This document shows positions 17,057 through 24,290 of a stretch of 64,000 bases of DNA, one piece after another. The notes below the pieces were generated by a model. It made no database searches. It was not told the DNA's origin and saw only the letters and a program-made list of their open reading frames with translations. The position numbers and the translations under genes were made by a program. This DNA comes from Lachnospiraceae bacterium AC2029 (GTDB lineage Bacteria > Bacillota > Clostridia > Lachnospirales > Lachnospiraceae), in assembly GCA_000703065.1 (NCBI GenBank), contig JNLK01000001.1, positions 2,750,001 through 2,814,000 of the forward strand, in the 5' to 3' direction. Position 1 is the stretch's first letter, and the number at the start of each line of letters is the position of its first letter.

Positions 17057-18664
17057 ATGATGGACAAGAGAACGGACAGACAAATGCTCCGAAGGAAACG
17101 CCTCATATGGTTGTTACTGATACTGACGATCTGTATGCTGACGGGCTGCGGAAAGAAGGAAGATACCGCATCCGCCGACGGATCGGGAGCAGAGGGACAG
17201 GAGACCGAAGCGGAAACGCCGGAGCTTAAGGAGTTCTCCGAGCTGAACGGGAAGACGGTTTCCATGCTGACGGGAGCGCCCTTCGAGGAACTGGTAAAAA
17301 GCAAGGCTCCCGACGTGGCGCAGTTTACCACCTATAACAATAATCCGGATATGATCCTGGCACTGAAGTCCGGGAAGACGGATGCGGCACTTTCCAACAA
17401 TGCCGTGGGAGCCCTGGCAGTGAACCGGAACAAGGGGATCAGTCTTTTCCCGCAGAACCTGCAGGACGGAGTCTTCGGATTTGCCTTTGCCAAGGGAAGT
17501 CCGCTCCGGGATGAATGGCAGGCGGCATACGATAAGATCTCCCGGGAAAAGAAGGATGAACTCTGGGAGAAGTGGACAGGTGCCGATGAAAGCAAGAAGG
17601 AGCTTCCGGAGCAGGACTGGCCGGGAACGAACGGGACAGTCCGGGTAGCCGCATGTGATACCCTGGAGCCCATGAGCTATGCCGGAGAGAACGGTGTGTT
17701 GAAGGGCTTTGATGTGGAACTCATCCTGTGCATGGCGAAGGAACTGGATGTTCATGTGGAGTTCACCGGAATGGAATTCGCAGCGATCCTGTCCTCCGTG
17801 CAGGCAGATAAGGCCGACATCGGTATCGGTTCCATCATCGCTACCGACGAGAGAAGAGAGGCTGTGGATTTCGTGGATTACTATCCTGCGGCTTTCGTTC
17901 TCCTGGTCCGCACCAAGGATTCAGGGTCGGGAGAAACGGGCGCCGAGGGCTTCTGGGGCTCCATCGCCGAGAGCTTTGAGAAGACATTTATCCGTGAAGA
18001 CCGCTGGCAGCTGTTCCTGGAAGGAATCGGAACCACGCTGCTGATTACGATCCTTTCGATCCTATTCGGTACGGGACTTGGATTCGTCGTATTTCTGCTC
18101 TGCAGAAAGGGGAACCGGTTTGCAAATGTGCTCACGGGCTTCTTTATCTGGCTTGTTCAGGGAATGCCGGTGGTAGTACTTCTCATGATCCTGTACTATA
18201 TCATTTTCAGCGGCGTGGCCATTTCCGGAACCGCCATCTCCATCGTCGGCTTTACTCTGGTATTCGGAGCGGGCGTGTTCGGTATGCTGAAGGTGGGAGT
18301 CGGTGCCATTGACAGGGGTCAGACCGAGGCTGCCTACGCCCTCGGATATACGGACAGGAAAGCATTCTTCCGGATCGTACTTCCCCAGGCACTGCCGCTT
18401 TTCATGCCCAATTTCAGACGGTCCATCACCGAGCTGATCAAGGCAACGGCGATCGTCGGGTACGTAGCGGTACAGGATCTGACGAAAATGGGTGATATCA
18501 TCCGAAGCCGTACCTATGAAGCATTCTTCCCGCTGATCGCAGTGGCAGTCATTTATTTTATCCTTGCAGCCATTCTTACCTGGATCGTGAACAGGCTTGA
18601 ACGTTGTGTGAATCCGAAGAACAGGAATAAGAGCGCCATGCTGAAGGGAGTGAAGACGAAATGA
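17057..18664 (+). CDS. Amino-acid ABC transporter: lipoprotein binding domain fused to permease
   Basis: The N-terminus has a lipobox (MLTGC), then two substrate-binding half-domains and a C-terminal ABC permease (about residues 315-525, EAA-type loop near DRGQTEAAYALGY). The first half-domain (LNGKTVSMLTGAPFEELV to DELWEKW) resembles the second lobe of SBP_bac_3. The second (TVRVAACDTLEPMSYAG to DERREAVDFVDYYPA) resembles the first lobe, so the binding protein appears circularly permuted. The ATPase gene overlaps by four bases (ATGA). Together they form an importer, probably for a polar amino acid. ATG 17057 is chosen since GGAAGGA lies eight bases upstream; 17033 is also possible. Confidence 0.87.
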   Translation: MMDKRTDRQMLRRKRLIWLLLILTICMLTGCGKKEDTASADGSGAEGQETEAETPELKEFSELNGKTVSMLTGAPFEELVKSKAPDVAQFTTYNNNPDMILALKSGKTDAALSNNAVGALAVNRNKGISLFPQNLQDGVFGFAFAKGSPLRDEWQAAYDKISREKKDELWEKWTGADESKKELPEQDWPGTNGTVRVAACDTLEPMSYAGENGVLKGFDVELILCMAKELDVHVEFTGMEFAAILSSVQADKADIGIGSIIATDERREAVDFVDYYPAAFVLLVRTKDSGSGETGAEGFWGSIAESFEKTFIREDRWQLFLEGIGTTLLITILSILFGTGLGFVVFLLCRKGNRFANVLTGFFIWLVQGMPVVVLLMILYYIIFSGVAISGTAISIVGFTLVFGAGVFGMLKVGVGAIDRGQTEAAYALGYTDRKAFFRIVLPQALPLFMPNFRRSITELIKATAIVGYVAVQDLTKMGDIIRSRTYEAFFPLIAVAVIYFILAAILTWIVNRLERCVNPKNRNKSAMLKGVKTK

Positions 18665-19752
18665 TCGAATTGAAAAATCTTGAAAAACGATATGAGAACG
18701 CCACACCTCTGAAGGATGTCAATGTGGTGATCAATGACGGGGATGTGATCTCCGTGATCGGTCCTTCCGGAACCGGTAAGTCCACGCTGCTCCGGTGCAT
18801 CAATATGCTGGAACGTCCCACCGGGGGACAGATCCTTCTGGACGGAGAGGATATCACCGCGCCCGGATATGATCTGACTGCAGCCCGGCGCAGGATGGGA
18901 ATGGTATTCCAGTCCTTCAATCTGTTCGGACATCTGACCGTGATCGAGAATCTGATGATCGCCCAGATCGATATCCTGAAAAAGTCAAAGCAGGAGGCGT
19001 ATGATACTGGAATAGAGCTCTTGAAGCGAGTCGGACTCGCCGGCAGGGAGAACCAGTACCCGGACGAGCTGTCCGGAGGACAGAGACAGAGAGTGGCCAT
19101 CGCAAGGACCCTGGCCATGGATCCGGATGTGATCCTTCTGGATGAGCCTACCAGTGCACTGGATCCTACCATGGTAGGAGAGGTTCAGGCCGTGATCCGT
19201 GATCTGGCAAGAACCGGGAAGACCATGATGATCGTGACCCATGAAATGAACTTCGCCCGTGCCATCTGCAACCGTGTATTCTATATGGATGAAGGCGGGA
19301 TCTATGAGGACGGAACTCCGGAGCAGATCTTCGATCATCCGGAGAAGGAACTGACCCGGCGGTTCATCCACAGACTGAAGGTGCTGGAGTTCAGCATCGA
19401 AGCGGGAAGATTTGATTTCCCGAGAGCGACTGCGGAGATCGATTCCTTCTGCTTCCAGAATGATGTGTCCTCCAGAGTTAAGAAGCGGATCCATCTGGTC
19501 GTAGAGGAACTGCTGCAGCAGATCCTTCTTCCGGAGCTGAAGGAGCCGGACATCCGGGTGTCCATCGAGTATTCCAAGGAGGAGAACCGGGTGGAGATCA
19601 AGGTGCTGTACAGCGGAGAGAGATACGATCCCGCGGATACGGAGAACCAGCTGTCCTACAAGCTTCTGAAGGGGGCAGCGGAGGAACTCGTCTATTCGTC
19701 GGAGAAAGAAGAGGGCTTCACCAATACATTTATCTGCAGGATCTCAGAGTAG
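18661..19752 (+). CDS. Polar amino-acid ABC transporter ATPase with GHKL/anti-sigma-kinase-like C-terminal domain
   Basis: Residues 1-240 are a standard ABC ATPase: Walker A GPSGTGKST, signature LSGGQRQRVAIA, Walker B VILLDEPTSALDP, H-loop VTHEM. Past the usual end there are about 120 extra residues with RIHLVVEELLQQ, then VSIEYSKEENRVEIKVLY and the SYKLLKGAAEEL helix. This is the pattern of HATPase_c_2 (RsbW/SpoIIAB-like) domains, with a glutamate in the N-box-like helix. It may bind a nucleotide or regulate the transporter. It partners the permease fusion upstream (four-base overlap). The ABC part is certain; the GHKL assignment is inference from helix/strand pattern. Confidence 0.9.
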   Translation: MIELKNLEKRYENATPLKDVNVVINDGDVISVIGPSGTGKSTLLRCINMLERPTGGQILLDGEDITAPGYDLTAARRRMGMVFQSFNLFGHLTVIENLMIAQIDILKKSKQEAYDTGIELLKRVGLAGRENQYPDELSGGQRQRVAIARTLAMDPDVILLDEPTSALDPTMVGEVQAVIRDLARTGKTMMIVTHEMNFARAICNRVFYMDEGGIYEDGTPEQIFDHPEKELTRRFIHRLKVLEFSIEAGRFDFPRATAEIDSFCFQNDVSSRVKKRIHLVVEELLQQILLPELKEPDIRVSIEYSKEENRVEIKVLYSGERYDPADTENQLSYKLLKGAAEELVYSSEKEEGFTNTFICRISE

Positions 19753-19765
19753 ACGTGTGCAATTC

Positions 19766-19842
19766 GGGGACGGTTCTGGTTTGATCAGAACCGTCCCTGG
19801 CTGATCAGACCTGTCCCTCCTTGATCAGACCTGTCCCCGGAT
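19766..19842. repeat. GGGACGGTTCTG hairpin and GATCAGACCTGTCCC repeats (REP-like)
   Basis: A 12-bp perfect hairpin (19767-19778 with 19786-19797) is followed by two further direct units CTGATCAGACCTGTCCC / TTGATCAGACCTGTCCC. It lacks a T-tract directly after the stem. The GTCCC core is shared with repeats at 32297, 40136 and 41499. Confidence 0.7.
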
Positions 19843-20019
19843 TGACGGAACCGAGCTCTTCAAGAATGCTGACCCTGGTATCATATCTGTTCTACCCCCA
19901 AAAGTGATTTACGTAATAGTAAAACATCGATTGTGAAAAGAATTATACACAGTACGCCTTCTTGTGGTACAATAAAAATGATATGTTGTGGGGTGACAAC
20001 AGGGGGCTCCGGAATTCCA

Positions 20020-21924
20020 ATGAAGAGAATCAAAGATGAAAAATACAAATCCCTGAACCGGACGAAGTTCAGCATGGAGGGGATGGTGCTGATATTCTCT
20101 CTGATCGCAACCATTCTTTCGGGTTTTTTTTCCTATTTTGTCCTGAAGAAACATGAATACACGGCCGTAAATCAAGAACGGCAGAAGCTGGCGGATGAAA
20201 TCACGCAGGATATCGTATATACCATAGCGAAATATCCCTGCTATGAGTGGCTTTTTACCTACTGGTATGAGCATAGGGATTCTATGGATGTCCAGTATAA
20301 CGAAACAATTGTTACGGTTGAGAAGGCGAAGAAGCTTACCGCGAAACATCCGGGAATGATCATAGAGTATCTGGAGCCGGAAGAGTTGGAAACTTACCCC
20401 GAGGAAGATCAGCGTCTCTACGCCGAGGTGGTTTATGATCAGATCGTCGGGTTAATGAATTATCTGAAGGTGATCTACGAGCCGGCGTATCTGAGTATCA
20501 TGGTCGTGGAGCCGGACTATTCGCAGAAGACCTACATCCTCAGCGCGGCTTCACCGGGACAGGTTCGGGGAACCGACGGCAGACAGGCCTATGTGATCGG
20601 TGTCGTGAGAGAAAGCACACAGGAGCAGATCGACGGAATGATCAAGGCCTCGAAGGGAGGCCGCAGTCTGATCCGGATGAATGACTATGTCAATTCCTAT
20701 GGATTTGTGCTGGATATCATGAAAGGCAGGCATGTCATGGTGGATTTGGTATATGACGTGTCCGGCCTGGAGGATGATGTGGAGTCCAGAGTGCTGGGCG
20801 GTATGTCTCTGTTCATCGGACTGCAGATCGTGCTTGCGGCGGTGCTTGTACTTATGGTCTTCGCTCTTGCCGTGCGGCCCATAGGGCGGATCCAGAGAAA
20901 TGTATGGATCTATCGTGAGGACAAGGACAGCGAGAAGGTTCTGAAGAGTCTTCGATCCGTGAAGACCGGAAATGAACTGGAGGCGCTGGCGGGTGATATC
21001 TCGGATATGATCGTTTCCATCGACCAGTATGTGGATGAGATCAAGCACATAACGGCAGACCGGGAGAAGATCGCAGCCGAACTTGGCGTGGCCAAGAAGA
21101 TCCAGTCGGGTATGCTTCCGTCGGACTTCCCCGCATTTCCGGATAGAAAGGAATTTGATCTTTATGCGAAAATGACTCCTGCCAAGGAGGTAGGAGGAGA
21201 CTTCTATGACTTCTTCCTTGTGGATGAGGATCATCTGGCACTTGTGGTTGCCGATGTTTCGGGAAAGGGAATTCCGGCGGCTCTCTTTATGGCAGAAGCC
21301 AGGACCCGGATCCAGAGCGCGGCACTTCCGGGCAAATCACCCAAGGAGATCCTGTCTGTCGTGAACCACTATCTAAGCATCGGAAATAAGGCAGGCTTCT
21401 TTGTAACGGTATGGATCGCCATCATGGATCTCCGGAACGGAAAGGGCACGGTGTGCAACGCAGGGCATGAGCATCCGATCATCCGTCATGCAGGCGGAGA
21501 GTATGAAGCAGTGATCTACCGGCATTCTCCGGCTGTCGGTGTGGCGGACGGGATCCCGTATAAGGAGCATGAATTCCAGATGCTTCCCGGAGACCGGATC
21601 TTCGTCTATACGGACGGTGTGCCGGAGGCCACCAGCAGGAAGAAGGAGCTGTACGGTCTCGACAGACTGCTGGCAGCGATGAATGCGCATCCGGAGGATA
21701 CACTGCAGGAACTGTTCCCGCATGTGCAGGAGGATATTGATACATTTGTGGATGGTGCCGTTCAGTTTGACGACATCACCATGCTGGGATTCGACTATTA
21801 TGGTACTGAGGGGATGCGGCAGAGTGAAGACGGACCGCAGCAGGATGACGAACCGAATGCAGCTGCCTATGCGGATCAGACAGAGGCGGATTACAAAGAG
21901 TTTATGACTTTTGCACAGGAGTAG
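20020..21924 (+). CDS. Membrane sensor PP2C (SpoIIE/RsbU-type) serine phosphatase
   Basis: Architecture: membrane helix (about residues 20-40), an extracytoplasmic sensor of about 220 residues, a second membrane helix (FIGLQIVLAAVLVLMVFALA), a HAMP-like/coiled-coil linker ending in GVAKKIQSGMLPSDFP, and a PP2C domain. The metal-binding motifs are EVGGDFYDF, VVADVSGKGIPAALF and FDDITMLGF. Such proteins dephosphorylate anti-sigma-factor antagonists in partner-switching cascades. An acidic tail of about 45 residues follows. The ATG at 20020 is chosen because a -10 box TACAAT (19968-19973) would start transcription near 19980. No anti-sigma gene is adjacent, though the RsbW-like tail on the upstream ATPase is noteworthy. 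The ribosome binding site is weak. Confidence 0.87.
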   Translation: MKRIKDEKYKSLNRTKFSMEGMVLIFSLIATILSGFFSYFVLKKHEYTAVNQERQKLADEITQDIVYTIAKYPCYEWLFTYWYEHRDSMDVQYNETIVTVEKAKKLTAKHPGMIIEYLEPEELETYPEEDQRLYAEVVYDQIVGLMNYLKVIYEPAYLSIMVVEPDYSQKTYILSAASPGQVRGTDGRQAYVIGVVRESTQEQIDGMIKASKGGRSLIRMNDYVNSYGFVLDIMKGRHVMVDLVYDVSGLEDDVESRVLGGMSLFIGLQIVLAAVLVLMVFALAVRPIGRIQRNVWIYREDKDSEKVLKSLRSVKTGNELEALAGDISDMIVSIDQYVDEIKHITADREKIAAELGVAKKIQSGMLPSDFPAFPDRKEFDLYAKMTPAKEVGGDFYDFFLVDEDHLALVVADVSGKGIPAALFMAEARTRIQSAALPGKSPKEILSVVNHYLSIGNKAGFFVTVWIAIMDLRNGKGTVCNAGHEHPIIRHAGGEYEAVIYRHSPAVGVADGIPYKEHEFQMLPGDRIFVYTDGVPEATSRKKELYGLDRLLAAMNAHPEDTLQELFPHVQEDIDTFVDGAVQFDDITMLGFDYYGTEGMRQSEDGPQQDDEPNAAAYADQTEADYKEFMTFAQE

Positions 21925-21934
21925 ATACGGGGCC

Positions 21935-21961
21935 GGAGAGTGTGACACTTGTGTGACAAAT
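21935..21961 (+). repeat. GTGTGACA direct-repeat motif
   Basis: GAGTGTGACACTTGTGTGAC-AAAT lies 3' of the phosphatase gene, followed after about 10 bases by TATGAT. The same motif at the same distance from a TATTAT box occurs at 33971-33995. It may be a promoter-associated protein-binding site or part of the TGTGACA hairpin family. The rest of the 255-base gap to 22180 shows only a weak C-rich/G-rich hairpin near 22008-22040. Confidence 0.45.
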
Positions 21962-22179
21962 AATGTGATATGATACACACATAGAAAAAAACCTCTCCCC
22001 TTACCAAAACCCCCTCGTACCTTTCAGGTGCGGGGGGATTTAACATTTACGGGGAATGACCGATAATATGACCGCCGTGTTTTGTTGCGGTTTTGTTATC
22101 CCGGACATGGTATGATCGAAGAATGAGTATGGGGCATTACAGCCCCGGTAAGCCAGTATTACTATGGGAGGAATGAAAT

Positions 22180-24243
22180 ATGCCTAATGATCTGAATCTA
22201 TTCACAAAACAGCCGTCATATAATCATATAACCAGATCTCTGCTGAATGTGGTTACTGCATTTCAGAGTGTGGGAAATGATGAACTGTCAAAGAGTCCGG
22301 CTCTGGAATCCGTTACAGACCTTCAAGGCCCTGTCATCAAGGGAGCCTTTGATGATATGTCGAAGGAGACAGTTGAGACACTGAACTTTGCTTATGACAT
22401 TTATGAGGTCAGAAATAAAAATATCTACAAGATCTATCTGGACCAGGCTGGACAGGCGATCAAGGATGTCGACGACACCATCGACAGTGCTGTTGCCAAC
22501 GGAGATTTCAGCGAGAAAGCAGGGAAAGTCCTGAAGGCGGTTTCCTCCAGACCGGCGCAAAGAGAGATCAGCGGCCGGACGGCTGCACATCTGGCTCTTT
22601 ATACGCCACTGGCGGATACGTATGCCACCAATTTCGGTGCATCCGTTGCATTAACAGCGGATAAGGAAATGGATGCCACCATGAAAAAATGGAACGACAA
22701 ATGTCCGGTCTGGGATCTTATCATTGAGAGTGAAAACCAGATGGATATTCTCGGTGGTTATATCAATGAGAAGGAAAAGGGGACTCTTACGTCCGAGAAG
22801 GAAGCGAAATATAGGAAGGAACTGCTGGAGAATGTGACTCGCATGCAGAAGATGGCGAAGAAGGTGGATGACACCGTTTCGGATCCGAAGCTGCATGATG
22901 AGCTGGTGAAGGATAAGGTCTTCCAGAACGATCCTTTCCATCTTAACACCAAGTCCGCCCGCGGGCAGGCCAGCCTTACGGCCTCTCTGGACGCCTATAA
23001 GAAGGGGCTGGAGAACGGCTGGGAGATTGGGGATCTGGGCGTGCTGGCGGCATTTAACGCAGCCAGACAGTACGCGGAAAACTACCAGACCACAAATATG
23101 GGCCTGAAACTTTCAACCTTCAAGGAGGATACCTCCAAGGCGACGCCAAAGAAGGCTGCTGTCCTGAAGGAAATGAATGAGCTGTATAAGGAAATGACCA
23201 CCACGAAACTGAAACCCGGAGATGAGAAGCGGAATCAGTTTATGGAGAAAATGAAGAGCCTGATGGACCGGGGGAATAAGGAAAACTGTTTCACGGACCG
23301 GACGGCAGCTTCCTTCAATCCCCTCTATGAGAATGTCACCGCACCGGTCAGAGTTACCGAGAAAGAGGTTGAGGAACAGAGAAGCCGGGAGAACCTGAAG
23401 GAGGCACACGACAGAAAGGCGGAATTCCGAAGGATCGTCGAGCAGACGAATAAGGGCATCGACCCTGCGAAGGAGAGCCAGGAGCATAAGGAACTCCGGG
23501 TGGCACTGGAGAAGCTGAAAGAAGTCTTGGATCTGAAGGAGAAGATCGCGGGCAAGGGGATGCTTCCGTCCCAGAAGCAGGCGGAGCGGATCATCGAACA
23601 GACCGTGCTGAGACTGGATGACGTGAGGTATCAGGCGGCAAAGTATAAGACCGCAGGTGCGGATAAAAAGGTGGCCGGGGCCGCAGCACGGACCCAGGGA
23701 GTGGATGCCATAACGAAATATGCGGATAAGATGAGCTATAACATAGACTTGGATTACCGAAAGTTGGATATGTCCATGCCGCTTGAGATGGATAACGATA
23801 TGATCCGGCAACAAGTTGCAACCCGCAGAAGCGAGGCGGCCCAGAAGAAACTGATGGAGAGCGGCATGCCGACGAATGTGGCGGAGCTGAAGACCTTCAT
23901 GCTCCGAGCTGCCGATGTGCTGGTGGGCAAGATCGCCAATTCCGACAGGAAGGAGGCAAAGAACGCTGTCCGGAGTTACGGGATCAACGGGCTGAAGGAC
24001 AATATCCTGGATGACAAGCATTTCAGAAATCTCATCAAGGGATATCTGAACGATAAGACCATGACACCTGCAAAGGTGGTGGCGGAGCTCCGGGGAAATG
24101 ACGGTGTCCGTAAGCTTCAGCAGAATGCGAAGAATGTAAAGAACGCTCAGAATACCCAGAAGCTCACAAAGGGTGAGAAGAACCGTCAGAAGGAGACACA
24201 GGCTCTGGAGAAGAGAGTCAATGAAATGCGGCTTGGAAGATAG
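22180..24243 (+). CDS. Large helical protein of unknown function (687 aa), first gene of a three-gene operon
   Basis: I do not recognise a family. It has no signal peptide or membrane segment, is strongly charged, and is predicted almost wholly helical, with coiled-coil-like stretches around 195-260 and 385-490 and a very basic, glutamine/asparagine-rich C-terminus (KNVKNAQNTQKLTKGEK). The ATG has GGGAGG about eight bases upstream. The next gene starts 47 bases later in the same direction, and both proteins share an alanine/lysine/glutamate-rich helical style and similar closing segments with short PEEVK/TPAKV turns. A structural or scaffold role, or a large intracellular effector, is possible; no catalytic motif is visible. 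Confidence 0.85.
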   Translation: MPNDLNLFTKQPSYNHITRSLLNVVTAFQSVGNDELSKSPALESVTDLQGPVIKGAFDDMSKETVETLNFAYDIYEVRNKNIYKIYLDQAGQAIKDVDDTIDSAVANGDFSEKAGKVLKAVSSRPAQREISGRTAAHLALYTPLADTYATNFGASVALTADKEMDATMKKWNDKCPVWDLIIESENQMDILGGYINEKEKGTLTSEKEAKYRKELLENVTRMQKMAKKVDDTVSDPKLHDELVKDKVFQNDPFHLNTKSARGQASLTASLDAYKKGLENGWEIGDLGVLAAFNAARQYAENYQTTNMGLKLSTFKEDTSKATPKKAAVLKEMNELYKEMTTTKLKPGDEKRNQFMEKMKSLMDRGNKENCFTDRTAASFNPLYENVTAPVRVTEKEVEEQRSRENLKEAHDRKAEFRRIVEQTNKGIDPAKESQEHKELRVALEKLKEVLDLKEKIAGKGMLPSQKQAERIIEQTVLRLDDVRYQAAKYKTAGADKKVAGAAARTQGVDAITKYADKMSYNIDLDYRKLDMSMPLEMDNDMIRQQVATRRSEAAQKKLMESGMPTNVAELKTFMLRAADVLVGKIANSDRKEAKNAVRSYGINGLKDNILDDKHFRNLIKGYLNDKTMTPAKVVAELRGNDGVRKLQQNAKNVKNAQNTQKLTKGEKNRQKETQALEKRVNEMRLGR

Positions 24244-24290
24244 ATACGGAGTGCGGAACCATAGTGTAAGGATACAGGAGGGATCACGAC

